Part shown: in pieces, positions 1 to 10,943 of the stretch
Numbering within the stretch: the first letter of the stretch is position 1
Layout of the letters: every line of letters starts with the position of its first letter
Origin: Pyrococcus furiosus DSM 3638
GTDB taxonomy: Archaea; Methanobacteriota_B; Thermococci; Thermococcales; Thermococcaceae
NCBI RefSeq assembly: GCF_000007305.1
Contig: NC_003413.1
Location: forward strand, 801,318 to 865,317
Length of the DNA stretch: 64,000 nt
Direction: 5' to 3'
The notes under the pieces: generated by a model
Told to the model about the DNA's origin: nothing
Databases searched by the model: none
The model's input: the letters and a program-made list of their open reading frames with translations, nothing else
Made by a program: the position numbers and the translations under genes

Positions 1-792
1 ATGCTCTCGAACAGCGTTGGCTCCTTGATTGGGGGTTACCTCCTCTTTACTGGAAAAGTTGGGATACACTTAACCCTGGAGAACTTAAAGCCTGATCTAA
101 AATTCTACTCTAGAATATTTAGGGTTGGCTTGCCTTCAAGCATTGGAGACTCAACCTCCGCCCTTGGATTCGTAGTACTCACTAGAGTAATATTTACGGT
201 TGGAAGAATTTATGGTGAAGCCCATGGGATTAAGGGGTATGAGGACGTTGCCTTTCCCACCTATAGCATAACTAACAGGTTAACGAACTTCATGTTTGCC
301 TTTTCAGATGGAATTAGCATGGCAATGGGTACTATGGTTGGGCAAAATATTGGGGCCAGAAAGTACGAGAGGGCTAAGGAAATAGCTGAAAAAGCCATGC
401 TCATAAACTTCACGATATTGAGCATTGGAACGCTTTTGTTTGCAATATTTAGGGTTCCAATTTTCAAGTTCTTCGTCAATGATCCCATGGTAATAGCTGA
501 GAGCAAAAAAGTTGTCATGTACTTCTCAGCTTCCTTACCCTTCTTCGGTATATTCTCTGCTGTAAATCAGGTTTTTAATAGTGCGGGACACACGAAGAAG
601 AGCATGGTACTTGGAATAATAAGGCTGTGGATCCTCAGAATTCCGTTGAGCTATTGGCTGGGAGTTGCCATGAAAGACACTGCAGGAATGTGGCTTGGAA
701 TGGGATTAAGTAACGTTATAGGAGCTCTTATAGGCTTGGCTTGGTTCCTCAAGGGAAGCTGGTTAAGGGGTGTTATTGAGGAGCACCACTGA
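1..792 (+). CDS. MATE family efflux transporter, C-terminal part
   Basis: This is the last 263 residues of a multidrug and toxic compound extrusion (MATE) transporter, an ion-driven inner-membrane drug exporter. The first ATG of the window is probably an internal methionine: aligned with the next gene, it falls near residue 220, so about half the protein lies upstream. Shared blocks with that neighbour (FYSRIFRVGLP, GISMAMGTMVGQNIGA, FNSAGHTKKSM) show that the two are a tandem duplication of moderately diverged paralogues. About six hydrophobic helices remain. The stop codon is followed within 11 bases by the next start, so the pair is probably one transcript. The substrate cannot be read from sequence. 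Confidence 0.9.
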   Translation: MLSNSVGSLIGGYLLFTGKVGIHLTLENLKPDLKFYSRIFRVGLPSSIGDSTSALGFVVLTRVIFTVGRIYGEAHGIKGYEDVAFPTYSITNRLTNFMFAFSDGISMAMGTMVGQNIGARKYERAKEIAEKAMLINFTILSIGTLLFAIFRVPIFKFFVNDPMVIAESKKVVMYFSASLPFFGIFSAVNQVFNSAGHTKKSMVLGIIRLWILRIPLSYWLGVAMKDTAGMWLGMGLSNVIGALIGLAWFLKGSWLRGVIEEHH

Positions 793-802
793 CGTGGTAA
801 AA

Positions 803-2242
803 ATGGAGCGCGGAAAGATTCAAGCGATGCGAGAGCAAATCCTTAATGGTCCAATAGAAAAGACTCTCATCAAGTTAGCGTATCCTTTAATCATTAGCAA
901 CCTTGTTCAGGTTCTATACAACATAACAGACACATTTTGGCTTGGAAAGCTTGGGAGAGAAGCTCTAGCTGCTCCTGGGACAAGTTGGCCAATAATCGGG
1001 ACACTAATGGCTCTTGGTATGGGGTTTGCAACAGCTGGCTTCGCCTTCATTGGGCAGTATATAGGGGCTGGAGAGTACGAGAGGGCCAACCGCTCCGCTG
1101 GAGCCCTTTACTCTCTCATGCTTCTTTTTTCAACCCTAACTGCCGCTATAAGTCTTGCTATTCTTCCATATGCTCTTCACTTCATGAAAGTCACTCCAAA
1201 CGTTTATCCCTATGCAAAGGCCTACGCTACAGTTGTTTTTGCTGGGGTTCCGTTTTCCTTCACTTTCATAGCCTTTTCAGCTCTAATGAGAGCTGCTGGC
1301 GATACAAAAACCCCAGTGAAGATAAGCATGCTTACAGTCTTCATGAACATAATCCTTGATCCACTCCTTATATTTGGCATTGGACCCTTCCCAAAGTGGG
1401 GGGTTGCTGGGGCCGCGATAGCTACAGTTCTCTCAAATGCTACTGGAGCTCTTATAGGAGCTTGGCTCTTGACACGTGGAAAACTTGGCCTTCACCTAAC
1501 GAGAGAGACCCTCAAGCCAGATTTCCACTTCTACTCGAGGATATTTCGCGTTGGCCTACCAGCAGCAGTTGGGCAATCAGCGAATAGCTTTGGCTTTGTT
1601 TTTCTCACTAGAATTATTTATGGTTATGGGGATGTGGCTTACGCTGCTTACACAATAACCACTCGTCTTGTGAACTTTCTAACGAGCATAGCTCGAGGAA
1701 TAAGCATGGCAATGGGAACCATGGTGGCTCAGAATATAGGGGCAGAGAAATATGGGAGGGCAAAGAAGATAGCTGAGAGGGCAATGATAACTAACTTCAT
1801 GATAGCCTCTCTAGCTGTGCTCATAATTGGGATCTTTAGGGTTCCGATTTTCAGGGTATTCTTGGATGATCCAGAGGTTATTGCCCAGAGTGAATACGTG
1901 CTCAAATACTTCCTGACTTCAGTTCCATTCTTCAACGGAATATTTGTCGTTGTAACGATGACTTTCAGCTCTGCGGGCCACACAAAGAAGAGAATGATTT
2001 TAGATATGCTCCGTCTTTGGGGCTTTAGGATACCTCTAAGCTACATTTTCGGGTACGTTCCGGGAATTAATCTATTAGGAGTTTGGATACCGCTTGCAGA
2101 GCTTTTTGGAATGACTCCAAAGGGCGTGTTCTTTGGCATGGGCATGAGCAACTTTTTAGCGGCAACAATAGCGCTCATGTGGTTCATGAAGGGTACGTGG
2201 ATGAAAAGAATAATAGAAGAGGATATCAGGAAAGGGTCTTGA
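803..2242 (+). CDS. MATE family efflux transporter
   Basis: This is a complete MATE exporter with about 12 membrane helices in two homologous halves. The N-terminal half carries the family motif NGPIEKTLIKLAYPLIISNL and the second half repeats the pattern (KPDFHFYSRIFRVGLP). The open frame extends a further 11 codons upstream, but the ATG at 803 preceded by GTGG is a better start; an ATG at 827 is also possible. It follows a paralogous MATE gene by 11 bases. Its 3' end overlaps the convergent prolyl oligopeptidase gene by 17 bases. Proton- or sodium-coupled export of cationic compounds is the family role; the substrate here is unknown. Confidence 0.9.
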   Translation: MERGKIQAMREQILNGPIEKTLIKLAYPLIISNLVQVLYNITDTFWLGKLGREALAAPGTSWPIIGTLMALGMGFATAGFAFIGQYIGAGEYERANRSAGALYSLMLLFSTLTAAISLAILPYALHFMKVTPNVYPYAKAYATVVFAGVPFSFTFIAFSALMRAAGDTKTPVKISMLTVFMNIILDPLLIFGIGPFPKWGVAGAAIATVLSNATGALIGAWLLTRGKLGLHLTRETLKPDFHFYSRIFRVGLPAAVGQSANSFGFVFLTRIIYGYGDVAYAAYTITTRLVNFLTSIARGISMAMGTMVAQNIGAEKYGRAKKIAERAMITNFMIASLAVLIIGIFRVPIFRVFLDDPEVIAQSEYVLKYFLTSVPFFNGIFVVVTMTFSSAGHTKKRMILDMLRLWGFRIPLSYIFGYVPGINLLGVWIPLAELFGMTPKGVFFGMGMSNFLAATIALMWFMKGTWMKRIIEEDIRKGS

Positions 2243-4076
2243 GAACAAAGGCCAGGAGATCTGTGAGCTCCCTGGCTCTTGTCTCTGGAGAAGCGCCCAT
2301 ATGACCACTCTTCGTCTCAACTCTTAGATAAACCGGGGCACCTATTTCCTTCAGCTTCATGAAGAACTTGAGGGCATGTGCCGGGTGAACCCTGTCATCG
2401 TGGAGGCCAGTGTAGATTAGCGTTGGTGGGTACTTCTTTTTAGGATCAACGTTGTGATAGGGAGAGTACTTCAGGAGGAACTCCCTATCTTTTGGATCTT
2501 CTGGATTTCCGTATTCTGGAATCCAAACGCTACCAATATAGAGCTTGTGGAACCTCAACATGTCAATCACTGGGTACCCTATCAATGCGGAATCCATAAC
2601 GTCGGGTCTTTGAGTTAATGTTGCTGAAACCAAGAGGCCACCGTTGCTCCTTCCCCATGCAGCTACCTTATAGCCTTCTTTCTTTAGCTTTTCAAGGACT
2701 GCTATGAAGTCATCGAAGACATTCTGCTTGTTCTCTCTCATTCCAGCCCTATGCCACTCCTCACCATACTCGCTTCCTCCCCTTAAGTTGGCCATGATGA
2801 ATGTTCCTCCTCTCTTGAGGAATGGTATCACTTGAGGGAAGAACATTGGAGTTAGAGCGATGTTGAATCCACCGTAGCCAAATACCCAGGCCCTCTTTTC
2901 ATCCCTCTCTCCCTTCACTATGAAGTAGTGAACCTTTGTCCCGTCCTTGCTTGTGGCAAAGTCTTCCTCAACTCTGAACTCCCCCTCAACTTTTCTCTCC
3001 TCAATCAGCCTTAAATCGTCCTTGAACTCGTAGAGCCTATATGGGATGGTAAAGCTTGTGTATCTAAGAAGAACTCTCTCTTCATCCTTGTCCAAGGGAT
3101 ACAAGCTTCCTGGAACGTCGAAGGTGATTTCTTTAATCTTTTCGCCGTTTAAAGTGTATACCTCAAGCTTATAGCTCGCGTGGACGAGCCTTCCAGCCAA
3201 TATCTTATCCCTCACTATCACAGCCCACTCTAGCGGAAACTCCCCCTCTGGTATAACCTCATCTATTTTCCCATTTTTTATGGCAATTATTTTTCCTAGC
3301 CCTTTCCCTTCCTTGGTGAGGATGTACAGCTTTCCATTGACAACATCTATCGCCTCCACTGGAACACTTGCAGAGTACACCTTCTTCCATTCCTGGGGGT
3401 TGTCAATTGGTCCGATGTATACCTCGCCTTGATTCCATCCATAAGTTAGGGTCACAATCGCAAACTTTCCGTCGGAACTTTTTCTAATGCTCATGAAGTA
3501 TCCCGATGTTAGCCCTTCTCCAAAGACCATCCTCTCCCCTTCTCTGTCCTTCCAGAACATTCTTGCGGCTGGAGGATTAACCCCATCGGGAGTCTTCTCC
3601 TTTCTGTAAAACCTTGTGAAGTAGTAGCCGTCCTTTAGGAAGGTTATGTTCCATATGGAGGGCTTTATCTCCTCTATGACTTCCCCAGTTTTGAGGTCTA
3701 TTATCCTCGTTATTCCCTCATCCGCCCCTCCAATGGAAAAGCTATAGGCGAGCTTTTCTCCCTCTTCATCCGTTGTGAATCCCTGGAGAAGAACTTCATC
3801 TCCAACTTCTCTTTCCAATTCCTTGGAATCAACTATAACATCACCATTGAACCACTTTATCACAACTCTATCTTTCTCGCTGTATGAAGCTATTATTCCT
3901 TTCTTGGTTATCCTTGCCATTCCAATTGTGGGTTGGGAAAATTGTTCCCATACCTCGGGGAACAGCTTGTCGCTTAGCTCACCAATAAACTCCCTAAACC
4001 TCTTGTTTTCTTCTTCAATTATTTTCAGAACCCTTTCATCCTCGAGGTTTTCCATCCATATGTAGGGATCTTCCAT
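2226..4076 (-). CDS. prolyl oligopeptidase (S9A)
   Basis: This cytosolic serine peptidase cuts short peptides after proline. The N-terminal two thirds is the beta-propeller that screens substrate size, and the C-terminal third is the alpha/beta hydrolase domain. The nucleophile motif is GRSNGG, the acid lies in LHDDRVHP and the histidine in KSGHMG, matching the Ser477/Asp560/His592 triad described for the P. furiosus enzyme. The start at MEDPYIW gives the 616 residues known for that enzyme; four further codons upstream are open. It lies 32 bases downstream of an MFS gene on the same strand and may be co-transcribed, which would pair peptide turnover with a transporter, although that link is inference. 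Confidence 0.95.
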   Translation of the reverse strand: MEDPYIWMENLEDERVLKIIEEENKRFREFIGELSDKLFPEVWEQFSQPTIGMARITKKGIIASYSEKDRVVIKWFNGDVIVDSKELEREVGDEVLLQGFTTDEEGEKLAYSFSIGGADEGITRIIDLKTGEVIEEIKPSIWNITFLKDGYYFTRFYRKEKTPDGVNPPAARMFWKDREGERMVFGEGLTSGYFMSIRKSSDGKFAIVTLTYGWNQGEVYIGPIDNPQEWKKVYSASVPVEAIDVVNGKLYILTKEGKGLGKIIAIKNGKIDEVIPEGEFPLEWAVIVRDKILAGRLVHASYKLEVYTLNGEKIKEITFDVPGSLYPLDKDEERVLLRYTSFTIPYRLYEFKDDLRLIEERKVEGEFRVEEDFATSKDGTKVHYFIVKGERDEKRAWVFGYGGFNIALTPMFFPQVIPFLKRGGTFIMANLRGGSEYGEEWHRAGMRENKQNVFDDFIAVLEKLKKEGYKVAAWGRSNGGLLVSATLTQRPDVMDSALIGYPVIDMLRFHKLYIGSVWIPEYGNPEDPKDREFLLKYSPYHNVDPKKKYPPTLIYTGLHDDRVHPAHALKFFMKLKEIGAPVYLRVETKSGHMGASPETRARELTDLLAFVLKTLS

Positions 4077-4108
4077 AGAGATCACCATCTTAGCGTTGAA
4101 AGGTAGGG

Positions 4109-5215
4109 TTAATGAAGTTTTTCGTCCAGGAAAATTAGAGTTGCGGCTAAAAGATATGAGATCGGAACGAAGAGTAGGGCGTTAGAATAGCCTAAGCTGT
4201 CTATCATTACCCCAACAACATAGGGCCCAACTGTAGCCCCAAAGAATCCCATCATATTCACGAAACCCATAACTACACCTAAATTATCTTTTCTAGATTT
4301 TTCGGCTGTATAGGCCGTTACTATTCCTCCGACGGAGTAAATTGCTAAACCTAAGAGAACTAGGATTAGGATGTTCTGATTCACTAAAATCAAAAATGTA
4401 AAGAGGGAATTTAGAAGGTAGGCGAGTAAAACGCTCCTTTTTCCAATTCTATCGTAGACAAATCCACCAAGAATTGAGCCTAAAATTCCAAATGTGGAGA
4501 GGAGAGAAAATGCCAATCCAGCTTTTTCTACACTCATTCCTTTGTCAACCAAGAATGAAACTAGGAAAGTTAGAACTGCAAAGAAGGCTGACATTCCCAG
4601 GAAATTAGCTATGCTGAGGAGTATGACTCCCCTGGGAATTGAAAAGCTTACTCTTCCCACGCTCTTCCAATCTTCTTTGATAGTTAGGAGCAAAAGAATT
4701 CCTACCATAGTACTCATCAAAGAAAGAACGAGGAAGCTAGTTCTCCAGCTAAAGGTTAGAGCTATTGGAACAACTATTAGAGGAGTTATTCCTGAACCTA
4801 TTGGGGGGCCTATCATGAATATCCCCAGGGCCGAACCCTTTCTATTCTTGAATATCTCACTAATCAAAGCTGTGGCCGGAGCATAGTAAAGGCCAGCAAA
4901 GAATCCATAGAGGGCTCTAATGCCAACAAGTTCCCAGTAATCCCTAGCTACGAAAATAAGAGCTGAGGATAAAGAATACCCAATTATGCTGAGCACGACC
5001 ATCTTCTTCCTTCCAAATCTGTCCCCTAGATATCCAGCAGGAACTTGAATTAGAGCGTAGGGAAGTAAAAGAGAAGTCATTAACAATCCTATCTCAGCAT
5101 TTCCAATTCCTAGGTCTTCCCTAATCAAGGGGGCCAAAGCTGGAACGGCCATCCTGTGAGAGTAGTTAAATATCCAGCCGAGGCTTATGAGAGCTAAAAG
5201 GAGGATCTCCTTCAT
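4109..5215 (-). CDS. MFS transporter
   Basis: This is a major facilitator superfamily permease of 368 residues, with about 11-12 hydrophobic helices. The loop 2-3 signature GYLGDRFGRKKM is present, and its second-half counterpart is GGFVYDRIGKRSV. The start codon has no clear ribosome binding site, and an AT-rich box (AAATATTCAT) lies roughly 30 bases upstream on the minus strand, so a leaderless message is possible. The rRNA methyltransferase gene ends 23 bases upstream and prolyl oligopeptidase begins 32 bases downstream. The transported compound cannot be predicted; the proximity to a peptidase makes peptides or amino acids conceivable, but nothing in the sequence shows this. Confidence 0.85.
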   Translation of the reverse strand: MKEILLLALISLGWIFNYSHRMAVPALAPLIREDLGIGNAEIGLLMTSLLLPYALIQVPAGYLGDRFGRKKMVVLSIIGYSLSSALIFVARDYWELVGIRALYGFFAGLYYAPATALISEIFKNRKGSALGIFMIGPPIGSGITPLIVVPIALTFSWRTSFLVLSLMSTMVGILLLLTIKEDWKSVGRVSFSIPRGVILLSIANFLGMSAFFAVLTFLVSFLVDKGMSVEKAGLAFSLLSTFGILGSILGGFVYDRIGKRSVLLAYLLNSLFTFLILVNQNILILVLLGLAIYSVGGIVTAYTAEKSRKDNLGVVMGFVNMMGFFGATVGPYVVGVMIDSLGYSNALLFVPISYLLAATLIFLDEKLH

Positions 5216-5238
5216 GGTTTACAGGAGGGTTGGTCTAC

Positions 5239-7195
<1,957 letters not shown>

Positions 7196-7202
7196 TTAAA
7201 AT

Positions 7203-7397
7203 TCATTGGGAGGCCTTGAGGTACTTCTTCTGGAGTCTCTTGCCCTTTGGCTTACCCCTTCCAAAGAGCCAGCCATGAGCCTTGTTAACGTGCTTTGTGT
7301 AGTCCTTCCTCCTCTTGAATACCATTCCACACCTGGGGCACCTTAGGAATTCCTCGCCGTCCCTATCCTTTACGATGATGGCCTTGAGCTTGACCAT
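7203..7397 (-). CDS. small C2H2 zinc finger protein
   Basis: This 64-residue basic protein has one C2H2-like finger ([22 protein letters not shown]) followed by a lysine-rich tail. The ATG start is preceded by GAGGGGAG at good spacing; an in-frame TTG five codons upstream lacks that support. Similar tiny finger proteins are conserved in Thermococcales and are presumed nucleic-acid binding; no specific role is known. It lies between the NfeD-like gene and dph6 on the same strand, 35 and 48 bases from them, and may belong to the same long transcript. Confidence 0.8.
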
Positions 7398-7432
7398 CTT
7401 TACTCCCCTCAACCATGAGCTCTAAAAATGGT

Positions 7433-7819
7433 TTATAAAAATTTTCCCGCATTGTCGTCCTTTTCCACGAGTAGCTTAGCTCCTTTAACCTGAACTATCC
7501 TAACTTTTTCTCCCCTTCTGGCGGTTCCACTTATACATTCGGCCGTCCATAATTCATTTTTCACCTTTACAAGTCCAACTGGATTTAAATCCTCAACAAC
7601 TACGGCCTTTTCTCCAATTAGAGCCTCAGCGCCAACTTCAGCTTTCTTTTTGAGAGTTCCCCAGAGTAACTTAACCAGGAAAAGGTTGAATAAAATGAGC
7701 GCGCCACCTACTATTACGGCTAACCTTGCAGAGACTCTTCTTAAGAAGATGATCACTAGAGCTACTATCACAATCTCATCTGCGAGCAGAGCCAACAGTT
7801 TTAGGACATTCCTTATCAC
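7433..7819 (-). CDS. NfeD-like membrane protein
   Basis: This 128-residue protein has two N-terminal membrane segments (about residues 5-25 and 32-52) and a C-terminal OB-fold-like domain with the VGLVKVKNELWTAE core typical of NfeD C-terminal domains. It is a short form without the protease domain. It starts with GTG overlapping the upstream stop (GTGA). NfeD proteins usually partner a stomatin/SPFH protein or a membrane protease; no such gene is adjacent here, so its partner must be elsewhere. Confidence 0.75.
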   Translation of the reverse strand: MIRNVLKLLALLADEIVIVALVIIFLRRVSARLAVIVGGALILFNLFLVKLLWGTLKKKAEVGAEALIGEKAVVVEDLNPVGLVKVKNELWTAECISGTARRGEKVRIVQVKGAKLLVEKDDNAGKFL

Positions 7820-8592
7820 AGATTCATATTAGGTAGCTCCCCATAAATAAGCATTAGCAGGCCCACGAATATTGGCTGGTGAAGGAGGTATATTTTTAGC
7901 GTGTTTCTTCCCAGGAAGCAGATGAAGTTAACAATGGGATTGTTAGGGTTTTTTAGTTTGAGTTTTCTCTCCCCACTTGGATAAATTAGAGATCCTATAG
8001 TGGTCCCCAAGAGGAAAACTCCAAACCAGGGAAAGATTGGAAAGTAATCTAAAGTGAAAAAACTTCTTGGCGTAATTCCCAGGGGAAGCAGGATGAGAGT
8101 GTCTGCATGGAAATTTTTCACAACCTTAGCTCCTGCAAGAAAGAAGAAAGCTGGAAAAACATTCTTCCATCCCAGAGAATAGAAAGGGATTGCAAGGATT
8201 GATGCTACTCCCAGGAAATGAAGGATTCCAAAGTAGATTGTCCCTTTGTCAAGTACAATGTGGGTTGTTAGCGTTATCAGCACTCCCAGACCAAAGAGCT
8301 TTACAAACCTCATAATGTCCCTTTTTATTTCTCTTCCTCTTGAGTGGCTTATCCATAGGGAAAGCCCAGAGATGGAGACAAACAGTGAAGCCGTTGCATA
8401 TGCAAATACTTTCCAGAATGTCTTGTATTCGGAATATCCTAGGAAAAATTGTAGATCAGTAACGAAATTAGAGATTAGCATCATCGTCAGCGCAATCCCC
8501 CTAGCAAAATCTATCTCCCAAAATCGCCCCTTCTTTCTGGGATCTGTCCGTCGTGAGTTTTTATGAGTGAGTGTGAGTAAATCTTCGTCCAT
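7816..8592 (-). CDS. DUF1624 (heparan-alpha-glucosaminide N-acetyltransferase-like) membrane protein
   Basis: This integral membrane protein of 258 residues has about seven to eight helices. The opening motif RFWEIDFARGIALTMM and the later GLLMLIYGEL end are typical of the DUF1624/HGSNAT catalytic family, which transfers acyl groups across membranes in some members. The first 20 residues are unlike the family and are encoded by DNA that forms one arm of a perfect 12-base inverted repeat at the edge of an insertion-sequence remnant. The native start may therefore have been replaced by element-derived sequence. It overlaps the NfeD-like gene by four bases. Confidence 0.75.
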   Translation of the reverse strand: MDEDLLTLTHKNSRRTDPRKKGRFWEIDFARGIALTMMLISNFVTDLQFFLGYSEYKTFWKVFAYATASLFVSISGLSLWISHSRGREIKRDIMRFVKLFGLGVLITLTTHIVLDKGTIYFGILHFLGVASILAIPFYSLGWKNVFPAFFFLAGAKVVKNFHADTLILLPLGITPRSFFTLDYFPIFPWFGVFLLGTTIGSLIYPSGERKLKLKNPNNPIVNFICFLGRNTLKIYLLHQPIFVGLLMLIYGELPNMNL

Positions 8593-8615
8593 TCAAATCA
8601 ACCCTCACGACGGAC
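8546..8615. repeat. 12-bp perfect inverted repeat
   Basis: GTCCGTCGTGAG at 8546-8557 is matched exactly by its reverse complement at 8604-8615, with 46 bases between. The left arm encodes part of the unusual N-terminus of the DUF1624 gene. It could be a transposon end hairpin or a leftover terminal inverted repeat. Confidence 0.7.
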
Positions 8616-8671
8616 TTGGGTTTCATCACGTTCAGCCCCCCTCCGGGTTCATTGGGGGCAAATCATCACGC

Positions 8672-8773
8672 TCAACCCCGCTCAGGTGTTCTAACGGTTA
8701 TGATTTTTCCTTCCCTGCCCCATTTCTGGATTGTTTTTGAGACACCAAGTACTTCACTAGCTTACTTTATCAT
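8672..8773 (-). pseudogene. fragment of IS607-type serine recombinase (tnpA N-terminus)
   Basis: On the minus strand the frame reads MIK, a stop, then ASEVLGVSKTIQKWGREGKI and ITVRTPERG before a second stop. This is the MerR-like helix-turn-helix that opens IS607-family serine recombinases (compare the usual LGVxxxTLRRWxREGKI pattern). The remaining ~150 residues, including the catalytic serine domain, are missing, so it cannot be functional. Confidence 0.65.
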
Positions 8774-8864
8774 GTAGAGCATCTCTTCCACTATAATGCA
8801 TTCATATTTATTCACAAAAATATTTTAAGCTTTCGCTTAGGAAGAACTGTTAAGCGGGGCTTTT

Positions 8865-9047
8865 TTATAGATCTTCAACGCTGGGCTCCACGGGATTGAA
8901 GCTCACCGGGGGATCTGCATAAGCTTTTTTCGCCATCTCAGCGGTGTTGAACCCAATTTCCTTTGCTATCTCAATGTATTTCTTCCTTGCGTAGTCGCTT
9001 TTCATGTTGAACTCAATCACATAGGGTAAGAAGATGGCATTGAGCAA
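8865..9047 (-). pseudogene. iron-containing alcohol dehydrogenase, C-terminal fragment
   Basis: Sixty codons resemble the helical C-terminal domain of group III iron alcohol dehydrogenases: LNAIFLPYVIEFN corresponds to the family NAxLLPxVxxFN block, followed by YIEIAKEIGF. The NAD-binding domain and the iron-binding histidines are absent. The fragment abuts the truncated cobZ on the opposite strand four bases away, suggesting that a deletion or rearrangement joined two unrelated gene tails. Confidence 0.7.
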
Positions 9048-9050
9048 CTC

Positions 9051-9370
9051 ATGGGGAGCTATCTAAACGATATAAATATCCAAGCACTTTTGACAGCTGC
9101 TCTGCTCTTGGAGGAGAGCTTTAAAGTTGAAGTTGATCCGGTAAACCTAGTTGCTGATGAGCTCATCGGGATTAACATAGCTGAGTATATAGGGGGAAAG
9201 ATAGCCCTCTTTAACTTCTTTTACTATGACACAAAAAAGCCCGGGATTTTAAAGGAGCTCCCTCCTTTCCTGGACGATGCAATTGGGGATTCATTGCAGG
9301 ATGCATGACAATAGTTTTCGAGCTCACTTCATCCGGGACTCCCAACGAAGGAAGAGGAATAACAATCTAA
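9051..9370 (+). pseudogene. cobZ: truncated alpha-ribazole phosphatase-like gene (CobZ, PgpA family)
   Basis: The frame ALLTAALLLEESFKVEV..VADELIGINIAEYIGG and LPPFLDDAIG match the C-terminal half of PgpA-like CobZ phosphatases, which remove the phosphate in the last step of cobamide nucleotide-loop assembly. The N-terminal half is missing. Near 9300 the frame shifts: a downstream frame continues MTIVFELTSSGTPNEGRG to a stop at 9370. CobS and CobY remnants a few kb downstream on the same strand support a former cobamide operon. Classification against general PgpA lipid phosphatases is by context. Confidence 0.65.
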
Positions 9371-10065
9371 TCTTCCCTGAACTCGATGGTAAGAATCAAT
9401 ACCAAGCACAAAACCAGCCAGAACACCAATGATGCCATAGACAAATTCTCATATTGCGGATGGTCATATGCTATCAGGTGGGAAGCACTGACGGTGGGTA
9501 TAAGGAGGAGAACATAGCGTAGTTTCTCGGGTGCGAGAGTTATGGGGTAATAAACCGGAAGAAAAACCGTTAGTATGGTTGTTAAAACCGTTGACAGCCT
9601 CATAACCGTAAGGGGTTCCCTCATTTTGACACCCATGTACATTCCAATGGTCGTGCTCCATATCCACAGAGAAACCACACCGAAGGCTACATATTTTATG
9701 TGAGAAAGCCCAAACTTTGCAAGGAGGGTGAGAATGAGTATTGCCAAGTAGGGCGTAGCCGGCAAACTCATGCCTATCGATATTCCGAGCATCTTCTCTG
9801 CTGAGTTTCCAGGTAAAGACATCATTATATCGTAAAATTTTGAACGAACTTTCATCCCCACCAGCTCTATTGGAAGATCTGCCATCCCAACCCCGACGAT
9901 GAAGCTGACGATGGCTCCTGCAATGGCGGATGAAAGAAATCTGCCCTCACTAATCACATAGACGATAAAAATAAACGAAAGTGGTTGTATGGCAAAACTT
10001 AAGATTGAGCTTTTGCTCTTCATTAATGCGTTCCCATAATACTCAATTATTGCCCAGAGGTTCAT
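9367..10065 (-). CDS. ABC-2 type transporter permease
   Basis: This 232-residue membrane protein with about six helices overlaps the ATPase gene by four bases (ATGA), forming a two-gene ABC exporter. No cysteine or catalytic motif suggests a substrate. It sits on the opposite strand to the surrounding broken cobamide genes and is intact, so it probably arrived as an insertion into that locus. Its 3' end overlaps the last codons of the cobZ remnant. Confidence 0.85.
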   Translation of the reverse strand: MNLWAIIEYYGNALMKSKSSILSFAIQPLSFIFIVYVISEGRFLSSAIAGAIVSFIVGVGMADLPIELVGMKVRSKFYDIMMSLPGNSAEKMLGISIGMSLPATPYLAILILTLLAKFGLSHIKYVAFGVVSLWIWSTTIGMYMGVKMREPLTVMRLSTVLTTILTVFLPVYYPITLAPEKLRYVLLLIPTVSASHLIAYDHPQYENLSMASLVFWLVLCLVLILTIEFRED

Positions 10066-10943
10066 CTCAAATTCCCCACAAGGAATATATCTTCTATGGT
10101 CAGTTCCTCTCTTTTAAAAGGGATTCCAGTATCTTTTAGCTCCTCAATCACCTCTCTTTCCTCTGATTTTGACTTGGCATAGACGAAAGTGTTCTTCCCT
10201 GCCCTCCTTGTTGTATAGTCCTCCTTGGTAAACTCCCCAAAAACAACTATCTTCGAATGGAACTGTGATAGATACTGCCGTGCAATTTTCTCGGGTTTAC
10301 CAAAAGCAACCACCCTTCCTTTTTTAAGGAGAAGCACGTTGTCGCATACGCTGGAAATTTCGTTCAAATAGTGGCTTGTTATTACTACGGTGGAGTTCTT
10401 GCTTTTTTCTCTCAATATTTCCCACAACTTCAGGCGATTTTCAACGTCGAGCCCCACAGTAGGCTCATCCAGATAGTAGATTTTAGCATCAGCCGACAAA
10501 ATCATGGCGAGCAGAGTTTTCCTCACCATGCCACCCGAAAGCGTTGACATTATCTTATCGGCATAGTCAATGCCAAACTCCTCCACAGCCTTTCCAGCCC
10601 GAATCTTGGCATCTTTCCTTGAAAATCCACGCATCCTGAGGTAGTGGTAAATGTACTCGAAAGGCGTGAGGGTGTAAAAATGGGCCTTTGCCTCTTGGGG
10701 CAGAAGCGCAAAGAAGTTTTTAATTTCGCTTTTGCGGGAATTAACCTCATGACCGTACAGGAGTATTCTGCCCTTGTCCGGTTTAAGCAGTAAACTGAGA
10801 ATTCTTATTAAGGTTGTTTTTCCCGCACCGTTCGGTCCAATAATCCCGAGAATGTTTCCTTCCTGCACTGAAAAAGTTAAAGAATCGAGGGCTTTGATTT
10901 CTCCATAGCTCTTGGTGAGATCTTCAACTGCTATTGCTTCCAT
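10062..10943 (-). CDS. ABC transporter ATP-binding protein
   Basis: This 293-residue ATPase has Walker A GPNGAGKTTL, the signature LSGGMVRKTLL, Walker B KIYYLDEPTVGLD and the H-loop TSHYL. A C-terminal extension of about 85 residues follows the nucleotide-binding domain, as in multidrug or bacteriocin-type exporters. The start ATG is preceded by GGAGGGG; 22 further codons upstream are open but unsupported. It is translationally coupled to the permease. Export of a drug, lipid or peptide is likely, but the substrate is unknown. Confidence 0.9.
   Translation of the reverse strand: MEAIAVEDLTKSYGEIKALDSLTFSVQEGNILGIIGPNGAGKTTLIRILSLLLKPDKGRILLYGHEVNSRKSEIKNFFALLPQEAKAHFYTLTPFEYIYHYLRMRGFSRKDAKIRAGKAVEEFGIDYADKIMSTLSGGMVRKTLLAMILSADAKIYYLDEPTVGLDVENRLKLWEILREKSKNSTVVITSHYLNEISSVCDNVLLLKKGRVVAFGKPEKIARQYLSQFHSKIVVFGEFTKEDYTTRRAGKNTFVYAKSKSEEREVIEELKDTGIPFKREELTIEDIFLVGNLR

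Larger units (their letters stand above)
8541..8860. mobile_element. degenerate IS607-like element remnant
   Basis: This gene-free stretch holds the start of a resolvase-like reading frame on the minus strand (8672-8773), two near-copies of ATCACGYTCARCCCC spaced 41 bases apart (8626 and 8667), a GC hairpin around 8636-8663 (GCCCCCC with GGGGGC), and a 12-base perfect inverted repeat (8546-8557 with 8604-8615). Together these suggest an internally deleted IS607-family element in which the ends and the first codons of the recombinase survive. The boundaries are approximate. No intact tnpB is present. Confidence 0.5.

Noticed and set aside
1-2242. Tandem MATE genes as an assembly duplication
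   Set aside because: The two copies differ at many residues and in length of loops, so they are old paralogues, not a duplicated read.
8621-8690. Two GTGATGA motifs and a CTGA on the minus strand resembling a C/D guide RNA
   Set aside because: The first guide would be about 27 bases, too long, and no terminal D box follows. The GC hairpin and recombinase codons explain the region better as a transposon remnant.
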